This document shows, piece by piece, positions 1-7,190 of a stretch of 64,000 nucleotides of DNA. How positions within the stretch are numbered: position 1 is the stretch's first letter; each line of letters starts with the position of its first letter. Source of the DNA: Variovorax paradoxus EPS (GTDB taxonomy: Bacteria > Pseudomonadota > Gammaproteobacteria > Burkholderiales > Burkholderiaceae_C); the NCBI RefSeq assembly GCF_000184745.1, contig NC_014931.1, forward strand, positions 2,294,001 to 2,358,000. The letters are read 5' to 3'. The position numbers and the translations under genes were made by a program. A model generated the notes under the pieces. The model saw nothing but the letters and a program-made list of their open reading frames with translations, was not told the DNA's origin and did not search any database.

Positions 1-89
1 ACCAGCACGAAGGCGAGGGCGGCCAATGCATAGAGGCCGCCGCCGGCAATGCCGGTGAGCGCGATCTCGAAGAGGTAGGCCCAATCCAT
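1..89 (-). CDS. Branched-chain amino acid type ABC permease, N-terminal fragment
   Basis: Only the first 29 codons lie in the window; the gene reads leftward off the edge from the ATG at 89-87. They encode MDWAYLFEIALTGIAGGGLY followed by an Ala/Leu-rich stretch, which fits the first membrane helix of LivH-type permeases with their Gly-Leu-Tyr-Ala-Leu pattern. The start overlaps the stop of the upstream LivG-like ATPase by one base, so the two are translationally coupled parts of one importer of the HAAT family (branched-chain or related small carboxylated substrates). The substrate cannot be told from this fragment. Confidence 0.75.
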   Translation of the reverse strand, partial: MDWAYLFEIALTGIAGGGLYALAALAFVL

Positions 90-955
90 CAGGCCACCCC
101 CGCCGCGGTTTCGCCGCGCAGGCGCCGGCGCAGTTCGCCGACGTCGCCCGCGCCGAGGTATGCGCGGATCACCTCGGGGTCGGCCTGCACCTGCGACGGC
201 GTGCCCTCTGCGATGACCTGGCCGAAGTTGAGCACCACCACGTGGTCGGACAGGTCCATCACCATGCCCATGTCGTGCTCCACCATCAGCACCGTGATGC
301 CCCACTCGCGCCGCACGTCGAGGATGAAGCGCGCCATGTCTTCGGTCTCCTCGCGGTTCATGCCGGCCACGGGCTCGTCGAGCATCAGCACCTTGGGCTG
401 CATGGCGAGGGCGCGCGCCATCTCCACGCGCTTCTGCAGGCCGTAGGGCAGGGCGGCGACCGAGGCGTGGCGGATGTGGTCGATCTCCAGGAAGTCGATG
501 ATCCGTTCCTCCACATCGCGCCGCAGCTCGGCTTCCTCGCGGCGGGCGCGGCCCAGGTAGAAGAGAGCGTCGAACACGTTGGTCTTCAGGTGTGCATGGC
601 GGCCGAGCTTGATGTTGTCGAGCACGGTCATGCCGCGAAAGAGCGCGATGTTCTGGAAGCTGCGCGCGAGGCCGAGCGCGGCGCGCTTCGGCGCGGGCAC
701 GCGGGTGATGTCTTCGCCCTCGAAGAGCACGCGGCCCTCTGCCGGCTTGTAGAAGCCCGAGATGGTGTTGAAGAGCGATGTCTTGCCTGCGCCGTTGGGG
801 CCGATCACCGCGGTGATCGAGCCGGGCGCGACGTCGAAGCCCACGTTGGTCAGCGCCTTCACGCCGCCGAATGCGAGCGTCAACGCCTCCACCTGCAGCA
901 CGGTGGCAGCCGGAGAAGGGTGCGGGGAGGCGCCCCGCGAGGGCTCGTCAGGCAT
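89..955 (-). CDS. livG: ABC transporter ATP-binding protein, LivG type
   Basis: ATPase subunit of a branched-chain amino acid type importer, 288 aa. Walker A GPNGAGKT is at residues 52-59, the Walker B with LMLDEP lies near residue 190, and the H-loop is in VEHDMGMVMDL. The signature is the degenerate LPYGLQKR usual for LivG rather than LSGGQ. It has an extended N-terminus of about 17 residues before the ATPase fold. The gene is first of a leftward operon, fused by a 1-bp overlap to a LivH-like permease. It diverges from a TetR gene with an 82-bp gap that contains a putative operator, so it may be under the same control. Other members of the importer are outside the window, so the substrate is unknown. 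Confidence 0.9.
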   Translation of the reverse strand: MPDEPSRGASPHPSPAATVLQVEALTLAFGGVKALTNVGFDVAPGSITAVIGPNGAGKTSLFNTISGFYKPAEGRVLFEGEDITRVPAPKRAALGLARSFQNIALFRGMTVLDNIKLGRHAHLKTNVFDALFYLGRARREEAELRRDVEERIIDFLEIDHIRHASVAALPYGLQKRVEMARALAMQPKVLMLDEPVAGMNREETEDMARFILDVRREWGITVLMVEHDMGMVMDLSDHVVVLNFGQVIAEGTPSQVQADPEVIRAYLGAGDVGELRRRLRGETAAGVA

Positions 956-1005
956 GGCTAAGAGGGAGGCGATAGGGTCAGGGTTTGTGTCCAGGGGCAG
1001 AAAAG

Positions 1006-1037
1006 CTACTGGCCCGTAAAATTCCTACTGGCGGGTA
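1006..1037. promoter_or_regulatory. Putative two-site TetR operator (direct repeat)
   Basis: Two 13-bp near-identical copies, CTACTGGCCCGTA (1006-1018) and CTACTGGCGGGTA (1025-1037), sit 19 bp apart in the gap between the divergent LivG and TetR genes. Each half is itself an imperfect palindrome of the form TAC-N6-GTA. Placement directly before a TetR gene, and the helical spacing of nearly two turns, suggest binding of two regulator dimers. This is seen in sequence; the binding protein is inferred. Confidence 0.55.
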
Positions 1038-1790
1038 ATGTCACAGTTCGCCGCATTGCGCGGCATCCGGACTTTCCCCGCCCGCAGAAACCCGATGCCT
1101 CCCATGCCTCGCCAAGCCCCAGCACTCCGCCAACCCCTCTCTCCCTCCCCCTGGGAGCCTGCCGACAAGCGCGCGCAGCAGCGCGAAGTCAAGCGCAATG
1201 CCGTGCTGCAGACGGCCGCGCAGCTCTTCAACGAGCGCGGCTTCCATGCGACCTCGCTCGACGACATTGCCGAGCGGCTCAACGTGAGCAAGCCCACGCT
1301 CTATTACTACGTGGAGAGCAAGGACCAGATCCTGCTGGAGTGCGTGAAGACCGCGCTCGACCTGATGCAGACCGGCATCGACGAGGTGCGCGCCGCGGGC
1401 GGCAGCGCCATCGACCAGCTCAAGGCCTGCATGCGCATCTACTCGGGCGTGGTGACGCAGGACTTCGGCATGTGCGTGATCCGCATCGGCGAAGACCCGC
1501 TGCCCGCGCCGCTCAAGAAGGAGCTGCGCCGCCTGAAGGCCGGCATCGACGGCCAGTTCCGCCGGCTCATCGAGGACGGCGTGGCCGAAGGCTCGCTCGC
1601 GCCCTGCGATCCGAAGATGGCAGCCTTCATGCTGGCCGGCGCGCTCAGCTGGATCGGCCGCTGGTACCGCCCCGACGGCGACCTGACGCCCGACCAGATC
1701 GCCGACCAGGGCATCGAGCTGCTGCTCAATGGCGTGCTGCACCGCCCGGCCGTGGCGCGTCGCAAGCCCGCCGCCGTGAAGGCCGGGTGA
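1038..1790 (+). CDS. TetR family transcriptional regulator
   Basis: Predicted DNA-binding repressor of 250 aa from the first ATG. The TetR helix-turn-helix lies around residues 55-100, ending in the typical SKPTLYYYVESKDQIL recognition region. The remaining all-helical ligand domain has no assignable effector. The first 45 residues are Pro/Arg-rich and unlike the family, and the ATG at 1038 directly abuts the operator with no proper ribosome site. ATGs at 1095 or 1104 are therefore plausible real starts (about 230 aa). It lies 42 bp before a thiolase on the same strand and opposite a LivG operon, so it probably controls acyl-CoA or branched-chain acid metabolism. Confidence 0.88.
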   Translation: MSQFAALRGIRTFPARRNPMPPMPRQAPALRQPLSPSPWEPADKRAQQREVKRNAVLQTAAQLFNERGFHATSLDDIAERLNVSKPTLYYYVESKDQILLECVKTALDLMQTGIDEVRAAGGSAIDQLKACMRIYSGVVTQDFGMCVIRIGEDPLPAPLKKELRRLKAGIDGQFRRLIEDGVAEGSLAPCDPKMAAFMLAGALSWIGRWYRPDGDLTPDQIADQGIELLLNGVLHRPAVARRKPAAVKAG

Positions 1791-1832
1791 CCGGCCGCGA
1801 ACCGATTTTTTTCAATCCAGGAGAACCACACC

Positions 1833-3017
1833 ATGACCCAACGCGACATCTTCGTGGTCGGCACCGCCCGCACCGCCATCGGCACCTTCGGCGGCGCGCT
1901 GAAGGACGTGCCCAACACCCAACTGGCCACCACCGCTGTCAAGGCCGCCATCGAACGCAGCGGCCTCGCGCCCGATGCCATCGGCCATGTGGTGATGGGC
2001 AATGTGATCCCCACCGACGTGAAGGACGCGTACCTGAGCCGCGTGGCCGCCATCGATGCGGGCTGCCCCATCGAGACGCCGGCCTTCAACGTCAACCGCC
2101 TCTGCGGCTCGGGCCTGCAGGCTATCGTGTCGGCGGCGCAGGCGATTGCGCTGGGCGACTGCGACATCGCCATCGGCGGCGGTTCGGAATCGATGAGCCG
2201 CGGCCCGTACTTCGACACCTCGGCGCGCTACGGCGCACGCATGGGCGACGCGGTGCTGGTCGACTACATGCTGGGCATCCTGCACGACCCGTGGGAGAAG
2301 ATCCACATGGGCATCACCGCCGAGAACGTGGCCGCGCGCTACGGCATCACGCGCGAGCAGATGGACGAGCTGGCCGCCACCAGCCAGCAGCGCGCCGCCG
2401 CCGCCATTGCCGCGGGCCGCTTCAAGGAACAGATCGTTCCGGTCGAAATGAAGACGCGCAAGGGCGTCGTGCTGTTCGACACCGACGAGCATGTGCGCGC
2501 CGACACCACCGTGGACACGCTCTCGAAGATGAAGCCCGCGTTCAAGAAGGACGGCCTCGTCACCGCCGGCAATGCCTCGGGCATCAACGACGGCGCGGCG
2601 GCCGTCGTGCTGGCCGAAGGCGGCCGCGTGAAGGCGCTGGGCCTGAAGCCCCTCGCGCGCCTCGTCGGCTACGCGCACGCCGGCGTCGAACCTGGGTACA
2701 TGGGCATCGGCCCGGTGCCGGCCACGCGCAAGGTGCTGGAGCGCACGGGCCTCAAGGTCAGCGACTTCGACGTGATCGAGTCGAACGAAGCCTTCGCGGC
2801 GCAGGCCTGCGCGGTCATCAAGGAGCTGGGCTTCGATCCGGCCAGGGTGAACCCGAACGGCTCGGGCATTTCGCTCGGCCATCCGGTGGGCGCGACCGGC
2901 GCGATCATCACGACGAAGGCGATCGCCGAGCTGCATCGCTCGGGTGGCCGCTATGCGCTGGTCACGATGTGCATCGGCGGCGGGCAGGGCATTGCGGCCG
3001 TGTTCGAGCGCGTCTGA
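1833..3017 (+). CDS. Acetyl-CoA C-acetyltransferase (thiolase, BktB/PhaA-like)
   Basis: Thiolase of 394 aa catalysing reversible condensation or cleavage of acyl-CoA and acetyl-CoA in the cytoplasm. The catalytic set is complete: nucleophile Cys91 in NRLCGSG, His350 in GHPVGATG and Cys380 in CIGGGQG. Length and the MTQRDIFVVGTARTAIGTFGG start match biosynthetic-type thiolases of Burkholderiales used in polyhydroxybutyrate synthesis or beta-oxidation. AGGAGA lies 9-14 bases before the ATG. It follows a TetR gene by 42 bp and is probably co-regulated. Whether it acts in PHB synthesis, ketone body use or fatty acid breakdown cannot be decided here. Confidence 0.92.
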   Translation: MTQRDIFVVGTARTAIGTFGGALKDVPNTQLATTAVKAAIERSGLAPDAIGHVVMGNVIPTDVKDAYLSRVAAIDAGCPIETPAFNVNRLCGSGLQAIVSAAQAIALGDCDIAIGGGSESMSRGPYFDTSARYGARMGDAVLVDYMLGILHDPWEKIHMGITAENVAARYGITREQMDELAATSQQRAAAAIAAGRFKEQIVPVEMKTRKGVVLFDTDEHVRADTTVDTLSKMKPAFKKDGLVTAGNASGINDGAAAVVLAEGGRVKALGLKPLARLVGYAHAGVEPGYMGIGPVPATRKVLERTGLKVSDFDVIESNEAFAAQACAVIKELGFDPARVNPNGSGISLGHPVGATGAIITTKAIAELHRSGGRYALVTMCIGGGQGIAAVFERV

Positions 3018-3042
3018 GCGCGTTCGGGGCACACTTGCGGAC

Positions 3043-3450
3043 ATGCTCCGCCCACCCATCCTGATCGACCCCGACGAAGTCGAGATCAGCGCCATTCGTG
3101 CGCAGGGCGCGGGTGGGCAGAACGTCAACAAGGTGTCGAGCGCGGTGCACCTGCGCTATGACATCCACGCCAGTTCGCTGCCCGCCGATGTGAAGGAGCG
3201 GCTGCTCGCATTGCGCGACAGCCGCATCACGCAGGAGGGCGTCTTCGTGCTCAAGGCGCAGCAGCACCGCACGCAGGAGATGAACCGTGCCGACGCGCTC
3301 GCGCGGCTGCAGGCGGTCGTCGACACCGTGGCCACGCCGCCGCGCGTGCGGCGCGCCACCAAGCCCACCTACGGTTCGAAGCAGCGCCGGCTCGAAGGCA
3401 AGAGCCAGCGTTCGCAGATCAAGAGCCTGCGCGGGCGGGTGCAGGACTGA
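3043..3450 (+). CDS. arfB: Alternative ribosome-rescue factor ArfB (peptidyl-tRNA hydrolase)
   Basis: Small 135-aa class I release-factor-like protein that hydrolyses peptidyl-tRNA on ribosomes stalled at the 3' end of broken mRNAs. The catalytic GGQ is at residues 24-26 (QGAGGQNVNK). The C-terminal tail is the expected basic, Lys/Arg-rich helix (KQRRLEGKSQRSQIKSLRGR) that enters the empty mRNA channel. It has no stop-codon-recognition domain, which separates it from RF1/RF2. The start MLRPPILIDP gives the usual family length. It runs convergent with a glutathione transferase gene and overlaps its 3' end by 32 bp. Confidence 0.93.
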   Translation: MLRPPILIDPDEVEISAIRAQGAGGQNVNKVSSAVHLRYDIHASSLPADVKERLLALRDSRITQEGVFVLKAQQHRTQEMNRADALARLQAVVDTVATPPRVRRATKPTYGSKQRRLEGKSQRSQIKSLRGRVQD

Positions 3451-4204
3451 GCGCAGCCGCCGCGTCGCGCTGGCGCAGCGCGGCGTCGAAGCGATCGAAG
3501 CGTGCGAGCGCGAAGGCGGGGCGCTGCTGGACGCGCGCCCACCAGCCGGCCGTGCGCGGGCAGCGGTCGTGCGACAGCGCATCCGGTGCGAGTTCGGCGA
3601 TGCGCGCCACGAACGGCACGGCCGCGATGTCGGCCAGCGAATAGGCGCCGCCGACCAGCCAGTCGCCGCTGTCCGCGAGCATCGCTTCCATCTTGCCGAG
3701 CAGCGCCAGCAGCTTCTCGAGCGCCACCGCTTTCTCTTCGTCGGTATAGGGCTGCCGCGCGATGCGTGTCCAGGCCTCGCGGCGCTCGGGCGTCGGAATG
3801 CGTTCAAGGCGCTCCTTGAGCTGCGCGTCGCTCCACTGGCTCGCGCCAGGCTGCAGCGCGATGCTCCAGTTCAGGACGAGGAGATGCGGCAGGGATTTCT
3901 CGTCGGTCCAGCGCACGAAGTTGCGCATCACCGCGCGGTCGTATGCATCGGCCGGCCTGAGCGGCGGCTGCGGATGCACGTCGTCCAGGTACTCGCAGAT
4001 GGTCGAGCTCTCGTAGAGCGAAGCGCCGTTGTCCAGCCGCAGCGCCGGCACGACGCCGTTCGGGTTCATCGCGAGATAAGCGGGCGAATGGTGCTCCTGC
4101 TTTCCCATGTCGATGGGAATGCTTTCGTAGGCGAGGCCTTTTTCGGCGAGGCACAGGCGCACGCGGCGCGACGCGCTGGAGAGCCAGCCGTGGTAGAGCT
4201 TCAT
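3419..4204 (-). CDS. Glutathione S-transferase family protein
   Basis: Cytosolic glutathione transferase-like protein of 261 aa. The N-terminal thioredoxin-fold domain (about 1-80) begins MKLYHGWLSSASRRVRLCLA and has the cis-proline region NPNGVVPAL and the glutathione-contacting ESSTICEYLDD. The C-terminal helical domain (about 90-225) contains the WLVGGAYSLADIAAVPF capping motif. It is the last gene of a GntR / quinone oxidoreductase / GST operon, 14 bp after the oxidoreductase. The pairing with a quinone reductase suggests detoxification of electrophiles; the substrate is unknown. Its last codons overlap arfB on the other strand by 32 bp. Confidence 0.9.
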   Translation of the reverse strand: MKLYHGWLSSASRRVRLCLAEKGLAYESIPIDMGKQEHHSPAYLAMNPNGVVPALRLDNGASLYESSTICEYLDDVHPQPPLRPADAYDRAVMRNFVRWTDEKSLPHLLVLNWSIALQPGASQWSDAQLKERLERIPTPERREAWTRIARQPYTDEEKAVALEKLLALLGKMEAMLADSGDWLVGGAYSLADIAAVPFVARIAELAPDALSHDRCPRTAGWWARVQQRPAFALARFDRFDAALRQRDAAAALSPAPARAGS

Positions 4205-4218
4205 GGCGAAGGTTTCCT

Positions 4219-5202
4219 TCAGGGGATCAGCACAGCGGCGCCGGTAGTGGCGCGGCTTTCGAGTTCCTCGTGCGCGCGGCGCGCCTCGGCGAGCGGATAG
4301 CGGTGGCCCACTTCGAGCGTCACCTGGCCGCCGAGCACCGCGTCGAACAACGCCGCCGCGCCGCGCCGCAGGTCGGCTGCCGTGGCGATGAAGGTGCGCA
4401 GCGTGGGCCGCGACACGCTCAGCGATTTCGCATGCAGCCGCTGCAGGTCGAAGGCTTCCACGTCGCCCGACGCGGTGCCGTAGTTGATCGCCATGCCCAG
4501 GGGCTTGAGGCAATCGAGCGAGGGCAGGAACACATCCTTGCCGACCGCGTCGTAGACCACCGAGACGCCCTGGCCGCCCGTGCATTCGAGCGTGCGCGCC
4601 ACGAAGTCCTCGCGGCGGTAGTCGATGACGTGGTGGCAGCCGTGCGCGCGCGCGATCGCCATCTTGGCCTCGGAGCCGACGGTGCCGATCACCGTCGCGC
4701 CGAGCGCGCGCGCCCACTGGGAAAGGATCACGCCCATGCCCCCGGCCGCCGCGTGCACCAGCACCGCCTCGCCGGGCGCGACGGGGTACAGGCGCCTGAG
4801 CAGGTACTCGGCCGTGAGCCCGCGCAGCAACGTGGCGCCCGCGACTTCTTCGGATATGCCCACAGGCAGCGGCACGACCCGGTGCGCTGGAATGTTGCGC
4901 ACCGCCTGATAGGCGCCCGGATGGAAGTACGCCACCGACTGCCCGATGTGCAGGCCCGCCTCCACGCCGGGTCCGATCGCATCGATGGTGCCCGCGCCCT
5001 GCGCGCCGAGGACGACCGGAAACGCGGTGACCGCATGCGGTCCGTGCGAGCCGCGGCGCTGGTAGATGTCGGCGAAGTTCAGGCCGATGGCCGACTGCCG
5101 GATGCGCACTTCGCCCGGTCCGGGATCGCCCACCTCGACCTCCACCTGTTCGAGCACTTCGGGGCCGCCGTGGGCCTGGATGCGAATGGCCTGCGTGCGC
5201 AT
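4219..5202 (-). CDS. NADPH:quinone oxidoreductase (zinc-independent MDR family)
   Basis: Medium-chain reductase of 327 aa, QOR subgroup, expected to reduce quinones or enals with NADPH. The N-terminal GroES-like domain contains PGEVRIRQSAIGLNFADIYQR. The Rossmann domain has the AAAGGMGVILSQWARALGA nucleotide site near residues 150-170. The zinc-binding cysteines of alcohol dehydrogenases are absent, as expected for QOR. The start at 5202 is chosen because MRTQAIRIQAHGGPEVLE matches the family N-terminus. It lies 4 bp after the GntR gene and 14 bp before the GST gene, clearly one transcript. Confidence 0.92.
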   Translation of the reverse strand: MRTQAIRIQAHGGPEVLEQVEVEVGDPGPGEVRIRQSAIGLNFADIYQRRGSHGPHAVTAFPVVLGAQGAGTIDAIGPGVEAGLHIGQSVAYFHPGAYQAVRNIPAHRVVPLPVGISEEVAGATLLRGLTAEYLLRRLYPVAPGEAVLVHAAAGGMGVILSQWARALGATVIGTVGSEAKMAIARAHGCHHVIDYRREDFVARTLECTGGQGVSVVYDAVGKDVFLPSLDCLKPLGMAINYGTASGDVEAFDLQRLHAKSLSVSRPTLRTFIATAADLRRGAAALFDAVLGGQVTLEVGHRYPLAEARRAHEELESRATTGAAVLIP

Positions 5203-5206
5203 GGCG

Positions 5207-5980
5207 TCAGGCCTTGCTGGTCGACTTGGCCGTGGGCTTGCGCCCGCGCGCGGCACGCTCCGTGACCGCCAGCGCATCGGCCGCCACCTCGGGTGTGGCC
5301 ACGGGCGCGGCCACCGGCACGCCGTGCGGCATGCTGGCGATGGCGTCGGCATACACGTTGCCGCCGCTGGAGATGTGGCCGGTCATCGCGCGATAGGCGG
5401 CGTCCTCGTCGCCGTTCAGGATGGCATCGAGCACCTGCTTGTGCTCCACCAGCGAATTGCGGATGCGCCCCGGCCGATCGAAGAGGGTGCGCTGCGGATG
5501 CCGCATGCGCAGCCGCATCGCGCGCAGCTGGCGGGCCAGTACCTCGTTCAGGCTGCCGTCGTAAATGATCTCGTGGAAGCTCCTGTTGGCTGCGCCGTAG
5601 AGCTCGGCGTCGTCCTTCGCGGCGGCGTCGCGACAGGCCTGGTCGGCCAACGCCAGTTGCTTGCGCTGCACGGCGGGCATGCGGCGAGCCGAGAGCCGGG
5701 CGGCCAGGCCTTCGAGCTCCATGAGGATTTCCAGCATCGCCACGTATTCCGGCAGCGAGAGGCTCGCCACCACCGCGCCCTGGCGCGGCACCGTGGTCAC
5801 CAGGCCGGCCGACATGAGCTGCAGCAAGGCCTCGCGCGCCGGGGTGCGCGACACCTCGAAGCGGTCCATGAGCGCCTGCTCGTCGATGCGGGAGCCGGCC
5901 ACCAACTGGCCGGAAGTGATCTCCGCCTCGAGGGCGGCGCGAATCTTGTCGCTGAGATTGATGCGTGGCGATGGGGGCAT
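5207..5980 (-). CDS. GntR family regulator with FCD ligand domain
   Basis: FadR-subfamily regulator of 257 aa. The winged helix-turn-helix is at about residues 8-75, with EQALMDRFEVSRTPAREAL as the recognition element. The all-helical FCD ligand domain spans about 85-220 and usually binds a carboxylate with a metal. The C-terminus is Lys/Thr-rich. It heads the leftward oxidoreductase/GST operon and faces the rightward ABC/esterase/CoA-transferase operon across 154 bp that hold a 12-bp inverted repeat. By position it most likely controls that catabolic operon and itself. The effector is unknown. Confidence 0.9.
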   Translation of the reverse strand: MPPSPRINLSDKIRAALEAEITSGQLVAGSRIDEQALMDRFEVSRTPAREALLQLMSAGLVTTVPRQGAVVASLSLPEYVAMLEILMELEGLAARLSARRMPAVQRKQLALADQACRDAAAKDDAELYGAANRSFHEIIYDGSLNEVLARQLRAMRLRMRHPQRTLFDRPGRIRNSLVEHKQVLDAILNGDEDAAYRAMTGHISSGGNVYADAIASMPHGVPVAAPVATPEVAADALAVTERAARGRKPTAKSTSKA

Positions 5981-6031
5981 GAAGGGTCTCCGATGCGCTG
6001 GATTCTAAACATCATCGTGCACGCAGGTGCT

Positions 6032-6070
6032 TCATAAAAATACGTAGAAACGAGATATGTATTTTTATGA
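6032..6070. promoter_or_regulatory. Long inverted repeat, putative GntR operator
   Basis: TCATAAAAATAC at 6032-6043 and its exact reverse complement GTATTTTTATGA at 6059-6070 are separated by 15 bp, within the gap between the GntR gene and the ABC operon. The inner ends read ATACGTA and ATATGTAT, short palindromic elements of the kind bound by FCD-type GntR regulators. A further perfect palindrome ATGAGACTCAT overlaps the right arm at 6067-6077. The region is far more AT-rich than its surroundings, so it also likely holds the promoters. The repeat is seen directly; the role is inferred. Confidence 0.5.
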
Positions 6071-6134
6071 GACTCATGAATACACTGAAAACGAGCCGGC
6101 GCATTCATCCACAGATCCGGCCATGGAGACATTC

Positions 6135-7190
6135 ATGCAACTGAACCGACGCCATTTCCATGCCCTGGCCGGCGCCGCCGCTTCGGCGGCCGCGCTCGCG
6201 CCGTGGCACAGCGCAAGCGCCCAGACTTCGCTCGACGCGCTGCACGAAGCCGCGAAGAAAGAGGGCGAACTCACCTGGTACATCGTCTACCTGCCCTCCG
6301 AAGACGCCGAACTCATGTCGCGCACCTTCACCGCGCGCTACCCGGGCGTGAAGGTGAACGTGGTGCGCACCACGGCGCAGGTCGCGTTCCAGCGCCTGAA
6401 CCAGGACCTGAAGGCGAAGACGGCCAACTGCGACGTCTTCTCCTCGACCGACATCGCGCACTACCTCGATCTGAAGAAGCGCAAGCTGCTCATGAAGTAC
6501 GTGCCCGCGGCCTCCGCCACCATGGACAAGCGGCTGCAGAACCTCGACCCCGATGGCTACTACCACGTGGCCAGCGTCGCGATGGTCGGGCTCGTCTACA
6601 ACACGCAGAAGGTCAAGGCCGCCGACGCGCCCAAGAGCTGGAACGACCTCGTCGATCCGAAGTGGCGCGGCCTCGCCTCGGTAGGCCATCCGGGCTTCAG
6701 CGGCTTCGTGGGCGTCTGGGCCATCGAGATGCGCAAGCTCTACGGCGATGGCTGGTTCAAGAAGCTCGCGGCCAACAAGCCGCAGGTGGGCCGCTCGATC
6801 ATCGACACGGTCACCACCGTCACCTCGGGCGAGCGCTCCATCGGCGCCGGTCCCATCAACCTCGCGGCGATGATGGCCGAGAAGGGCAACCCGCTCGCGA
6901 TCGTCGCGCCGAAGGAAGGGCCGGTGCTCATGCTCTCGCCCTCGGCCGTCATGGCCAACGCGCCGCACCCGAACGCCTCGAAGCTCTTCATGGAATGGCT
7001 GCTCGGTAGCGAGGACGTCGACAAGCTCTCGATCGACCGCTTCGGCGTGCCCAAGCGCGCCGGTGCCAAGCCGCGCCCCGGCGTGCTGGGCCTGGACGAC
7101 AGCAAGACCGCGTTGCGCCCCGACCCGCAGGAGTCGGTGGACGGCGTGCCCGAAGTCATCGACCTGTGGCGCGATGCTTTCGGCGTCTGA
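6135..7190 (+). CDS. ABC transporter substrate-binding protein, family 1 (Fe3+/AEP-type fold)
   Basis: Periplasmic solute-binding protein of 351 aa, first gene of the operon. The N-terminus MQLNRRHFHALAGAAASAAA carries a twin-arginine-like RR followed by a hydrophobic stretch and an AxA-type cleavage site (ASA-Q) near residue 27. The mature part begins like ferric-ion and 2-aminoethylphosphonate binding proteins (KEGELTWYIVY, then a TARYPGVKVNVVR segment). An ATG 12 bp upstream exists, but GGAG at 6126-6129 is well spaced for 6135. Its stop overlaps the permease gene by 17 bp. The neighbouring esterase and CoA enzymes make an organic acid or ester a likelier ligand than iron. Confidence 0.88.
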   Translation: MQLNRRHFHALAGAAASAAALAPWHSASAQTSLDALHEAAKKEGELTWYIVYLPSEDAELMSRTFTARYPGVKVNVVRTTAQVAFQRLNQDLKAKTANCDVFSSTDIAHYLDLKKRKLLMKYVPAASATMDKRLQNLDPDGYYHVASVAMVGLVYNTQKVKAADAPKSWNDLVDPKWRGLASVGHPGFSGFVGVWAIEMRKLYGDGWFKKLAANKPQVGRSIIDTVTTVTSGERSIGAGPINLAAMMAEKGNPLAIVAPKEGPVLMLSPSAVMANAPHPNASKLFMEWLLGSEDVDKLSIDRFGVPKRAGAKPRPGVLGLDDSKTALRPDPQESVDGVPEVIDLWRDAFGV

